Positions 9,132 to 17,384 of a DNA stretch of 64,000 nt are shown here, one piece after another. Below the pieces are notes generated by a model that saw nothing but the letters and a program-made list of their open reading frames with translations, ran no database searches and was not told the origin of the DNA. The number at the start of each line of letters is the position of its first letter. The stretch's first letter is position 1. A program made the position numbers and the translations under genes. The DNA is taken from contig NZ_JABFUC010000001.1 in the NCBI RefSeq assembly GCF_022341425.1, forward strand, positions 1-64,000, written 5' to 3'. This DNA comes from Billgrantia campisalis (GTDB taxonomy: Bacteria > Pseudomonadota > Gammaproteobacteria > Pseudomonadales > Halomonadaceae).

Positions 9132-11381
9132 TTAGCCATTCACGACATAAGCACCGGGATACCCCCTGTTCTCCATCTCACGCTGGAGATCTGCAATAAT
9201 GTCAGGATCGACCGGCCCCAGCCGGACCCGGTGAAGATTCCCGCCCGTGACCAGACTCACCGGATAGGCGGTTGAGGCTGCAAGCTCCTCCTTGAGCAGC
9301 GAGGCTTGCTCACCATCACGCAGCGCCATCACCTGCAGATAGGAACCCGCCACTGGGGTAGACGATGCTTCCTGCGGCCCAGCCTGCTGGCCACGGCTCA
9401 TGTCTGGACGCTCAGTCTCACGGGTATCGAGTTCGCTCGACAGGCTCAGGGTTTGAGAAACATCTTGCCCTGTACTCGCAGGCTGTGAGCTGTGTCCGGC
9501 GGCATCGAAAACGGGCGGCTTGAAAGTCATATCCGGCATTTCACCATTGCGTTCCAGGGTGACTTCAACGCGACGATTCTGGCGCCGCCCTTCTACCGTC
9601 TCGTTACTGGCCACCGGGCGACGTGATCCGTAGCCACGGGTCTCAATAAGCCCAGCATCCACTCCCTGGGATACCAGGTAGCTCGCCACACTGTCGGCGC
9701 GCCGCTGGGAAAGTGGATCATTGATAGCGTCTGTGCCGGTAATATCCGCATGGCCAGCGATGAAAATACGCTGCAGGTTATCGATATTACCGATCTGCGC
9801 GACCAGGGCATCGAGCTCACCGCGTGCGTCGTCACTCAGCTCGGCACTGTTGATCGCAAAGAGCGCATCCGCCGACAGGGTCACGTCGGGCGCGCGCGTG
9901 GGTGCCGGCGCGCTGACCCCACCGATGAGATCCTGCAGCGTGAAGCCTGCCGGCCCCTCGACAGGGCAGATCACCTCGGGATTGATTTCCACGCCATCAC
10001 TGCCGAGCTCTGCCAGGGTGGGCATGTCATCACGCATCACACCAAGGGTCTGCATCAGCTGCCCCATGGCCGCTAGGGTCCGCGCATCGGCCAGCGCAAT
10101 GTCATACTCCGCATTAACGTAGGCGCGGCTCGCTTCGAAATATTCGTTTTCACTATCCAGCACATCCAACAGCGTACGTTCGCCGATATCGAACTGCTGC
10201 TGATAGGCTCCCCGCACTCGGTCGATAGACTGGCGGTGATCATTCAGATACTGCACCTGCTCACGCAGACGCCTAGTATCATTGTAGGCGATCTGGGTAG
10301 TCTGCCGAATATTATGGCAGGCCTGTTCACGCTGATTCACGGCCTGCTCCAGGCGGTCGCTGGCGGCCCGAAAAGAGGCCAGATCGCTACCGCCGCGATA
10401 GAGATTCATGCTGGCCACCAGCTCAATGCTATGCCGGTCACGGCGGCCCAGCGGGTCGAAGTTGCCGTCGTTACTGTCATAAGTGCCGGTACGGCCTCTC
10501 AGATCCAGCCGAGGCTGGAATGCGGCACGACTTCCATCCTGCTCCGCACGGGTCGCTTCGATGTTCTCGATGGCGGCATGGAATTCCGGGTTGCCCTGGA
10601 AGGCCATGTCCACGGCCTCGGCCACCGAAGGTGGGAGCCGGTCGTCAAGCTCGGGCGTGGGCGCCAGATTCTCGGCAGGCAGCTGCCCGACTATGCGCTG
10701 GTAGCGAGACGTCACATCATGCAGATTGGACGCCTCGGTCATCAGGTTGGACTCGGCCAGGGCCAGGCGGCCACTGATCTGCTGTAGGTCCACCCCGCGG
10801 CCAGCCCCGCTGCGTACCCGCTCCTCGATTTGGTCGAATACCCGTTCGTGTTCGACATAGTTTTCCTGGGCGAGCCGTACCAGATCCCGATAGCGACTGA
10901 CATCCAGATAGGCCCGTGCCGCTTCCAGGGCCACGCTCTCACTGGCGCCCAGCAGTTCGTAGTAGCGCACCAACTTGGCACGATCGAGACGCTCGACCTC
11001 GCTGCGCGTGGCGAAGCCGTCATAGATCATCTGACTGAGGGTGAGCTCGGCAAAGCTCGTCTCGTAACTGCCACGGCCGTCGCCCTCGCGATATTCCCGA
11101 CCAACCCCCGCGGCCACATCGAGGCTGGGCAGGTAATTTCCACGGGCCACGCCCACATCGTGACCGGCGGCACGCAATCCACTCCAGGCGGCCTGCACTT
11201 CCGGGTTGGTCGCCAAGGCCTGGCGAACCACCTCCTGGATGTCGGTAGAACCGGGAATGGCCATACCGGGTGGCAGGGTCTGCGCCACGGCAGCGGCGAT
11301 AGGCAGCAGCGTCAGGGAAGAGCCCACCACGACGGCCTTGGCATAACGGCGGGCGCGAGTGAGGTTAGACAGATGGTTCAT
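9132..11381 (-). CDS. lapE: TolC-family outer-membrane channel fused to OmpA-like and SPOR domains
   Basis: The 749-residue protein starts with a signal peptide (about 1-34, cut after AVA). Residues 45-450 are a TolC-type outer-membrane efflux protein with its two internal repeats. Residues about 505-610 are an OmpA-like peptidoglycan-binding domain, with the NRRVEV ending usual for the family. After a low-complexity linker, residues about 678-749 look like a SPOR domain. LapE and TolC proteins are normally about 450 residues, so the extra 300 are unusual; they would anchor the pore to peptidoglycan twice. It is the first gene of the secretion operon, 62 bp ahead of the ABC exporter. Confidence 0.9.
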   Translation of the reverse strand: MNHLSNLTRARRYAKAVVVGSSLTLLPIAAAVAQTLPPGMAIPGSTDIQEVVRQALATNPEVQAAWSGLRAAGHDVGVARGNYLPSLDVAAGVGREYREGDGRGSYETSFAELTLSQMIYDGFATRSEVERLDRAKLVRYYELLGASESVALEAARAYLDVSRYRDLVRLAQENYVEHERVFDQIEERVRSGAGRGVDLQQISGRLALAESNLMTEASNLHDVTSRYQRIVGQLPAENLAPTPELDDRLPPSVAEAVDMAFQGNPEFHAAIENIEATRAEQDGSRAAFQPRLDLRGRTGTYDSNDGNFDPLGRRDRHSIELVASMNLYRGGSDLASFRAASDRLEQAVNQREQACHNIRQTTQIAYNDTRRLREQVQYLNDHRQSIDRVRGAYQQQFDIGERTLLDVLDSENEYFEASRAYVNAEYDIALADARTLAAMGQLMQTLGVMRDDMPTLAELGSDGVEINPEVICPVEGPAGFTLQDLIGGVSAPAPTRAPDVTLSADALFAINSAELSDDARGELDALVAQIGNIDNLQRIFIAGHADITGTDAINDPLSQRRADSVASYLVSQGVDAGLIETRGYGSRRPVASNETVEGRRQNRRVEVTLERNGEMPDMTFKPPVFDAAGHSSQPASTGQDVSQTLSLSSELDTRETERPDMSRGQQAGPQEASSTPVAGSYLQVMALRDGEQASLLKEELAASTAYPVSLVTGGNLHRVRLGPVDPDIIADLQREMENRGYPGAYVVNG

Positions 11382-11839
11382 AGAGGTTCCCTTTATGCGT
11401 GTCGTGGACCAAGCAGCCGGAGAGGGCTAACTCGATCGGGCAATGGATGGAGGCTCTTCGCGTTGTTACGGGCCACACCCAGGCGTGCCAGGGCGGTGCA
11501 TCCTTTCCCAATTCCCTTTCGAAATCCGCTCATGCCGACCTCATGGCTAGTTCAGCCAGTCTAGCCCGCATGAACGCAAACATACTTTATGCTGAAAGCG
11601 TCTACTTTGTAAGCAAGCGTAACCCATGTTGTCCGTTTGTCCAAGGCTGACACGCCCGATCACACGACGTCATTCGCGACAAGCCATGTAGGCCATGACT
11701 TACAAGACGTCCCACCGGGCCTCACGCCACTCTCGCTTGCTCTCGCGGCTCACGCCTGACTGCCTCTCTCCCGGCCGGCAGCAAACGTGCTATCGTCAGC
11801 TCATTGCCAGACAGGGCCCATCATCATAAGGAGACCGCC
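11382..11839. other. Divergent intergenic region upstream of the adhesin secretion operon
   Basis: This 458-bp gap separates the divergent lapE operon and the small gene at 11840. The stretch about 11570-11640 is A+T-rich for this genome and is the likeliest promoter region for the minus-strand operon; a weak TTACAA/TAAAGT pair with 17-bp spacing can be drawn there on the minus strand. No convincing ORF, RNA gene or sigma-28 motif was found. Confidence 0.45.
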
Positions 11840-12121
11840 ATGTCCGCTTCGGAAATCCAGAAGACACGCGTGATCAACGAGCTGCGCGGCTTCATCAAGA
11901 AACTGCTACAGGACCCCAGGATTCTCGAGCAGTCCCTGGAAGTCACGCGACGCCACCTCGGTGAAGACAGCCAGAAGGACCTGATGGCACGTATCGCCAA
12001 CGAAATCTCCGAGACCACCAGCGTGCATATTCCCGAGGATCCGTCGGAGCACTCGGAAGCCGACAAGCTGTTCCTCGAACTGCTCAAGGAAGTGGTCAGC
12101 GAGGAGCAGGCGCTCTACTAA
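11840..12121 (+). CDS. Small acidic protein of unknown function
   Basis: The 93-residue soluble protein starts at the ATG at 11840 behind a strong AAGGAGA ribosome site; an upstream in-frame start at 11804 is less likely. It has no signal peptide, membrane segment or cysteine pair, and is predicted mostly helical with an acidic C-terminal half. I do not recognise the family. It stands alone, divergent from the adhesin operon and followed by a strong hairpin, so it is probably monocistronic. Confidence 0.8.
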   Translation: MSASEIQKTRVINELRGFIKKLLQDPRILEQSLEVTRRHLGEDSQKDLMARIANEISETTSVHIPEDPSEHSEADKLFLELLKEVVSEEQALY

Positions 12122-12150
12122 GCACCGTCCGCCATCTTCAAGAGTTTCCA

Positions 12151-12182
12151 CGCATGAGCCCGGCCTATGCCGGGCTCATGCG
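12151..12182 (+). terminator. Perfect 14-bp stem hairpin after the small protein gene
   Basis: CGCATGAGCCCGGC (12151-12164) and its exact complement (12169-12182) flank a 4-base loop, 29 bp after the stop codon. The stem is strong, but no clear T-run follows. Confidence 0.7.
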
Positions 12183-12215
12183 TTGCCGGCTGCACGCTCT
12201 CACGCGGCGCCCGGC

Positions 12216-12226
12216 TCTGGTATAAT
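12216..12226 (+). promoter_or_regulatory. Candidate sigma-70 promoter of thiI (extended -10)
   Basis: A perfect TATAAT at 12221-12226 is preceded by TGG, giving an extended -10 element. No good -35 hexamer lies 17 bp upstream, which extended -10 promoters tolerate. It sits about 43 bp before the thiI start. Confidence 0.55.
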
Positions 12227-12268
12227 GCCAACCAATTGTTTTTACAAATCTTTCACAAGCGGTTAGCG

Positions 12269-13753
12269 ATGTACTATCTGTTGAAGCTGTTCCCCGAGAT
12301 CACCATCAAGTCGCCCTCCGTACGGCGGCAGATGACCCGCTGCCTTGTCAGCAACGTCCGCAACGCCCTGCGCCCTTTTGGCGACGGCATCAGGGTTCAG
12401 GGTGGCTGGGACGCCCTCAGGGTCAGCGTGGCGCAAGACGCCGATCCACACTGGTGTCGTGATGTGGAGACGGCGCTGGCACGCATCCCTGGCATCCATG
12501 AAATACAAGTCGTCGAGGAGGTTGCCTTCACCTCCTTCGATGACACCGCACGCCGGCTGGTGGAGGTCTGGCAGGCCGCCCTTGCCGGCCGCTGCTTCCG
12601 GGTCAGCGTCAAGCGGCGCGGCCAGCACGACTTCAGCTCAGAGGACCTGGAGCGCTATCTGGGGCGGGCGCTGCTGGATGCCGAGCCGACGGCCCGCGTC
12701 AACCTCAAGCACCCGGACGTCGATCTCCGTGTTGAAGTGGATGCCAACCGCCTGCGCCTGGTACGCCAGCGCTGGGGCGGCCTTGGGGGCTATCCCCTGG
12801 GGGTGCAGGGCCAGGCACTGGCGCTGATCTCCGGTGGCTATGACTCACCGGTGGCCGCCTGGAAGATGATCCGCCGCGGCATCAAGACCCATTTCCTGTT
12901 CTTCAGCCTGGGCGGCTCGGCCCATGAACCGGCCGTGCGGGAGGTCGCCCATCAGCTGTGGCGGGACTATAGCCTCTCCCACCGGGTCAAGTTCATCTCC
13001 ATCCCCTTCGAGGAGGTGGTGGCGGAAATGCAGCGCAGCATACCCGACGGTCTGATCGGCGTGGTGCTCAAGCGCATGATGATGCGGGCGGCCAGCCGGG
13101 TGGCAAACCGGGCACGCATCCCGATGCTAGTGACCGGCGACGCGGTGGCACAGGTATCCAGCCAGAGCCTCACCAATCTCGCCCTCATGGACGAGGCGAG
13201 CGACCTGCCCATCCTTCGCCCGCTGATTGCCGAGGACAAGCAGGATATCATCGACACGGCCCGCCGGATCGGCACGGCGCGCTTCGCCGAGGTGATGCCC
13301 GAGGTCTGCGGTGCCATTTCGCGCCGTCCCAATATCAAGGCGCCTCGCGCCAAGGTCCTCGAGGCCGAACAGGACTTCGACTTCACGGTGCTGGATCAGG
13401 CCGTACAGCAGGCCCGCATGACACGCTCCGACCGTCTGATGGAGGATCTCCGCCCCCCTGCGGAGGTGCGCATTGTGCAAAGCCCCAATACGCTGACGCA
13501 GGAGCCCGGGCTCAGTGTGATCGACATTCGTGCGCCGGATGAGCGCGAGGCCGCTCCGCTGTCGCTGCCGGTGGAGCCGCTGACGATCCCCTTCTATGAG
13601 CTTCAGTCACGCGCCGACAGCCTGCCCGATGACCGCCACTACCTGCTCTACTGCGAACAGGGGGTGATGAGTCGGCTGCAGGCGCTGCACCTTGCCGACA
13701 GAGGACTCACCCACTTCGGCGTCTACCGCGAGGCCGCTTCCACAAAACCTTGA
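12269..13753 (+). CDS. thiI: tRNA 4-thiouridine synthetase / thiamine sulfur carrier enzyme ThiI
   Basis: The 494-residue enzyme transfers sulfur to U8 of tRNAs and to ThiS for thiazole synthesis. A ferredoxin-like/THUMP region fills about 1-165. The PP-loop SGGYDS at 188-193 adenylates the target uridine. A rhodanese-like domain at the C-terminus carries the persulfide cysteine C462 in CEQG, matching E. coli Cys456. The partner cysteine, Cys344 in E. coli, corresponds to C347. Length is close to the 482 residues of the E. coli protein. The start at 12269 (MYYLLKLFPEI) fits the family. Confidence 0.97.
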   Translation: MYYLLKLFPEITIKSPSVRRQMTRCLVSNVRNALRPFGDGIRVQGGWDALRVSVAQDADPHWCRDVETALARIPGIHEIQVVEEVAFTSFDDTARRLVEVWQAALAGRCFRVSVKRRGQHDFSSEDLERYLGRALLDAEPTARVNLKHPDVDLRVEVDANRLRLVRQRWGGLGGYPLGVQGQALALISGGYDSPVAAWKMIRRGIKTHFLFFSLGGSAHEPAVREVAHQLWRDYSLSHRVKFISIPFEEVVAEMQRSIPDGLIGVVLKRMMMRAASRVANRARIPMLVTGDAVAQVSSQSLTNLALMDEASDLPILRPLIAEDKQDIIDTARRIGTARFAEVMPEVCGAISRRPNIKAPRAKVLEAEQDFDFTVLDQAVQQARMTRSDRLMEDLRPPAEVRIVQSPNTLTQEPGLSVIDIRAPDEREAAPLSLPVEPLTIPFYELQSRADSLPDDRHYLLYCEQGVMSRLQALHLADRGLTHFGVYREAASTKP

Positions 13754-13870
13754 CGGCGAACTCCCCCCCACGGGCTCAGATCGAGCTACGCTACAAACAG
13801 AAACCTTCTGTAACTCGGGAGCCTGTCGGACACAACGCAGAGCCAGGCTCCCAGTGGCGTGGAGTCGCCG

Positions 13871-16800
13871 ATGGACGGAGCACAGCCGTCATCACCTACG
13901 AGCCCCTGCCAACGCCCACTGTCGCCCGACAGGGGCTGGCCGGAAGACGCCGAGCTATTGCCGCTGCGGGAGGCCAGCCCCCCCCGTCGGCGACGCTTCG
14001 GCATCTGGCTGTTGGCCCTGCTTCTGCTGCTGGCCATCCCCTTGGCCACACTGCTGGTCGCCGAGGCGCGTACCTCGCACTTCCAGTCCCAGGAGCTCTC
14101 ACGCTACGCCCAGAGCCTGACCTACACCCTGCTCCCCGGGCCTAGCGAGCGTATCGCCTTTCCCGAGCATGGACCTTTCAACACGCGGCTGGGCTACACC
14201 CGCCTGCCCGATTTCACCCAGCGACTCGCCGCCCGCCACTTCTCAGTCGACCAGCAGGTGCGGTTCTCGCCGAGCCTGATGGATTACCGCCGCCGGGGGT
14301 TCTATCCCCCCTTCACGGAGAAGTCCCGTGCCGGCCTGACCCTGGAGGAGTGTCGCGGAGAGCGGCTCTACGCGTTCCGCCACCCCCAGCGCCACTACCC
14401 ACACTTCGATGCGGTTCCCCCGCTGGTGCTGCAGACCCTGCTGTTCATCGAGAACCGGGAGTTGCTCGACGCCTCCACCCCCAACGCCAACCCCGCGGTG
14501 GACTGGCCGCGCTTCGCCCGAGCCGCCTTCTCCCAGGTGGGGCGCGCGCTTGACCTGCCCGGTCAGGCCGCCGGCGGCAGCACCCTGGCCACGCAGATCG
14601 AGAAGTATCGCCACTCGCCGCGGGGCCTGACCGACTCTCCCAGAGAGAAATTCCGCCAGATGGTCTCGGCCAGCGTGCGCGGCTATCGCCATGGCCCTCA
14701 GACCCTGACGGCCCGACAGGACGTGGCCCTGGAGTACCTCAACACGGTGCCATTGGCCGCCGCGCCCGGCTACGGGGAGGTCCACGGCATCGGCGACGGC
14801 CTCTGGATCTGGTTCGGCGCTGACTTCGACGCCATCAACCGCCTGCTGGTGCCGGACTTCAACGTTGCGGCCAACCGCGAACAGCAGGGCCTGGCCCTGC
14901 GCCAGGTGCTGGCGCTGATGATCGCCCAGCGCCGCCCCTCCTGGTATCTCAACGGCGGCCGCCAGGCGCTCGAGCGGCTTACCGACAGCTATCTGCGCCT
15001 GCTGGGCGAAGCGGGCATCATCGACGCAGCGCTGCGCGATGCCGCCCTGGCACAGCGCCTGGAGTTTCGCGACTTCGCCGCGGCGCCGGTGCGCCTCCGG
15101 GTCGACAGCGACAAGGGACTGCGGGTGGCACGCGGGCAGATCGCGGGGCTGCTCGGTGTCAGCCACTACGAGTTGGACCGGCTCGACCTGACCGCGCGCA
15201 CCACCCTGCACAGCGACCTGCAACGCGAGGTGACACGCTACCTGCGCGACCTGGCCGACCCGGACGTGGCCGCCGAAATCGGGCTACTAGGTGAGCGTCT
15301 GCTGACACCGGACACCACCGCCGAGGTGCACTACAGCTTTACCCTGCTCGAGCGTGGGGAGGACGGCTTCCGGGTCCGCGTGCAAACCGACAGCACCGAT
15401 CAGCCCTTCGATATCAACGCCGGCAGCAAGCTGGAGCTAGGCTCTACGGCCAAGCTGCGGGTATTGGCCACCTATCTCGAGGTGATCGCCGAGCTCCACG
15501 GCCAGTACATCGGCCAGCCGGCAGAGGCGCTACGCCGCCTTGACGTGGACCGCCAGGACAGCCTGCGCCGCTGGGTCATCGATCGGCTGGTGGCGGACCC
15601 CGACATTGCGCTCGATACCCTGCTCGAGGCCGCCATGCAGCGCCGCTACTCCGCCAGTCCCCACGTGGCCTTCTTCACCGGCGGCGGGCGGCACACCTTC
15701 AGTAATTTCCGGCGCGAGGACAACGGCCGCAACCCGACCCTCGAAGAGGCCATGCGCGAGTCGCTCAACCTGCCCTTCGTGCGCCTGCTGCGTGATCTGG
15801 TGCACCACAGCATCCATCAGGACGTCCAGCGCCGCGGGCTGCTCGACGACGACAACGACCCCCGCCGGCTCAGCTACCTGCAAGGCTTCGCCGAACGCGA
15901 GGGACGCGTCTTCCTGCAGCGTTTCTGGCGCAAGTACCAGGGCAAGACGAGCGAGGAGCGCCTGACCGCCTTCCTGGACGGCCTGCACCCCAGCGCCACT
16001 CGCCTGGCCAGCGTGCACCGCTATCTCTATCCGGAAGCCGAACTTGCGTCGTTCGCCGCCTTCCTCAGCGAACGGTTGCCCGGTGAGCGCTTCAGCGAAC
16101 GCCGCCTCGAGGAGCTCCATGACCGCTACGCCCCGCAGCGGCACACGCTCTCCGACCAGGGGTATCTCGCGCGTGTCCACCCCCTGGAGCTATGGCTGGT
16201 GGGCTTTCTGCTCGACTTCCCGGAGGCCGGCTACGCCGACGCCCTGGCCGCCAGTCGCGACCAGCGCCAGGACGTCTACGGCTGGCTGTTCAATACCCGC
16301 CACCGCAGCGCCCGAGACCTGCGCATCCGCACCATGCTCGAGGTGGAGGCGTTCCTGGACCTCCATCAGCGCTGGCAGCGCCTGGGCTATCCCTTCGACC
16401 ACCTGGTCCCGTCGCTGGCCACCGCGGTGGGCAGTTCCGGTGACCGCCCGGCCGCACTGGCCGAGCTGATGGGCATCATCCTCAATGACGGGGTCCGGCT
16501 GCCGATGCTGCGCATCGATGCCCTGCACTTCGCCGAGGGCACGCCCTATGAGACCCACTTTCTGCCGGCGACGGCCCGGGCCGAGCGGGTGATGGCACCG
16601 GAGGTGGCCGCCACCCTGCGCCAGTCGCTTGCCCAGGTGGTCGAAGGTGGCACTGCCAGGCGCCTGCAGGGCAGCTACGAACTCGAGGACGGCCAGCCGC
16701 TGGCGATGGGGGGAAAGACCGGCACCGGCAACAACCGCTTCGAGACGGTGACGCGCAGCGGCCAGGTGGTCGATTCCCAGGCCCGCAACCGCACCGCCAC

Positions 16801-17107
16801 CTTCGTCTTCTATCTTGGCGAGGATCATTTCGGCACCCTGACCGCCTTCGTGGCGGGCAGCGCGTCGGACCGTTTCCGTTTCACCTCCGCCCTGCCGGTG
16901 CAGGTACTCAAGGGCATGGAGCCACTGCTGCACAGCCACCTGGCACCCGACGGCCGCCGTCACTGCCTGCCCGAAGCTCCCAGCACGCTGCGTGCCGACC
17001 AGCTCCGGACACCGCCGGAAGGCAAAGCACCCAGTGACAGGGTAAGCATCGAAGCCATGGATACCGCCGAGGTGAAACGCGGGCCTCGGTCCACCGGTCA
17101 GGGATAG
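13871..17107 (+). CDS. Long bifunctional class A penicillin-binding protein (transglycosylase-transpeptidase)
   Basis: The 1078-residue inner-membrane protein has one membrane helix (about 43-64). The family 51 glycosyltransferase domain includes the catalytic-type glutamate E194 in FIENREL and the GGSTLATQ motif. The penicillin-binding domain has SxxK (S525-T-A-K528), SxN (S631-L-N633) and KTG (949-951). It should polymerise and cross-link peptidoglycan. SxN and KTG are about 316 residues apart, far more than in PBP1A/1B, so a helical insertion of roughly 190 residues interrupts the transpeptidase domain. The start is the ATG at 13871, six bases after GGAG; a GTG at 13859 is possible. Confidence 0.9.
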   Translation: MDGAQPSSPTSPCQRPLSPDRGWPEDAELLPLREASPPRRRRFGIWLLALLLLLAIPLATLLVAEARTSHFQSQELSRYAQSLTYTLLPGPSERIAFPEHGPFNTRLGYTRLPDFTQRLAARHFSVDQQVRFSPSLMDYRRRGFYPPFTEKSRAGLTLEECRGERLYAFRHPQRHYPHFDAVPPLVLQTLLFIENRELLDASTPNANPAVDWPRFARAAFSQVGRALDLPGQAAGGSTLATQIEKYRHSPRGLTDSPREKFRQMVSASVRGYRHGPQTLTARQDVALEYLNTVPLAAAPGYGEVHGIGDGLWIWFGADFDAINRLLVPDFNVAANREQQGLALRQVLALMIAQRRPSWYLNGGRQALERLTDSYLRLLGEAGIIDAALRDAALAQRLEFRDFAAAPVRLRVDSDKGLRVARGQIAGLLGVSHYELDRLDLTARTTLHSDLQREVTRYLRDLADPDVAAEIGLLGERLLTPDTTAEVHYSFTLLERGEDGFRVRVQTDSTDQPFDINAGSKLELGSTAKLRVLATYLEVIAELHGQYIGQPAEALRRLDVDRQDSLRRWVIDRLVADPDIALDTLLEAAMQRRYSASPHVAFFTGGGRHTFSNFRREDNGRNPTLEEAMRESLNLPFVRLLRDLVHHSIHQDVQRRGLLDDDNDPRRLSYLQGFAEREGRVFLQRFWRKYQGKTSEERLTAFLDGLHPSATRLASVHRYLYPEAELASFAAFLSERLPGERFSERRLEELHDRYAPQRHTLSDQGYLARVHPLELWLVGFLLDFPEAGYADALAASRDQRQDVYGWLFNTRHRSARDLRIRTMLEVEAFLDLHQRWQRLGYPFDHLVPSLATAVGSSGDRPAALAELMGIILNDGVRLPMLRIDALHFAEGTPYETHFLPATARAERVMAPEVAATLRQSLAQVVEGGTARRLQGSYELEDGQPLAMGGKTGTGNNRFETVTRSGQVVDSQARNRTATFVFYLGEDHFGTLTAFVAGSASDRFRFTSALPVQVLKGMEPLLHSHLAPDGRRHCLPEAPSTLRADQLRTPPEGKAPSDRVSIEAMDTAEVKRGPRSTGQG

Positions 17108-17123
17108 TCCGCCTCCGTCTCGC

Positions 17124-17144
17124 CCGCCAGGGCCTTCCTGGCGG
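17124..17144 (+). terminator. Hairpin after the penicillin-binding protein gene
   Basis: CCGCCAGG and CCTGGCGG form an 8-bp stem with a 5-base loop, 17 bp past the stop. There is no T-run, so strength is uncertain. Confidence 0.45.
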
Positions 17145-17169
17145 CCTTCAAACCGCCCCCCTGCCTTAG

Positions 17170-17311
17170 GGAAACACTGCACAAATGCCTGCGCGAGCGA
17201 ATCGCTGCGTTGCGCGGTGCGCGGAATCCTCACATATACCCCATATGCTCCGGTTCCTGTGCTCCGGGCGCCTTGCGCTTCATCTCGCTCGGCAATTTGT
17301 TCAGCGCTTCC
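17170..17311 (+). mobile_element. MITE-like 142-bp element, copy 1
   Basis: The element begins GGAAACACTGCACAAAT and ends ATTTGTTCAGCGCTTCC, imperfect terminal inverted repeats of about 17 bp. It is flanked by direct TTAG repeats (17166-17169 and 17312-17315), a 4-bp target-site duplication. A second copy of the same length, 139/142 identical, lies inverted at 34730-34871 with its own 4-bp duplication. It encodes no transposase and must be moved in trans, if at all. It lies between the penicillin-binding protein gene and metG, ending 73 bp before the metG start. Confidence 0.85.
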
Positions 17312-17384
17312 TTAGCGGATGCAGCGCGAAGCGAAGATGGCTACAATCGTGGGTCTGATTTTTCTTGGGAATTCCACTGCCGCC

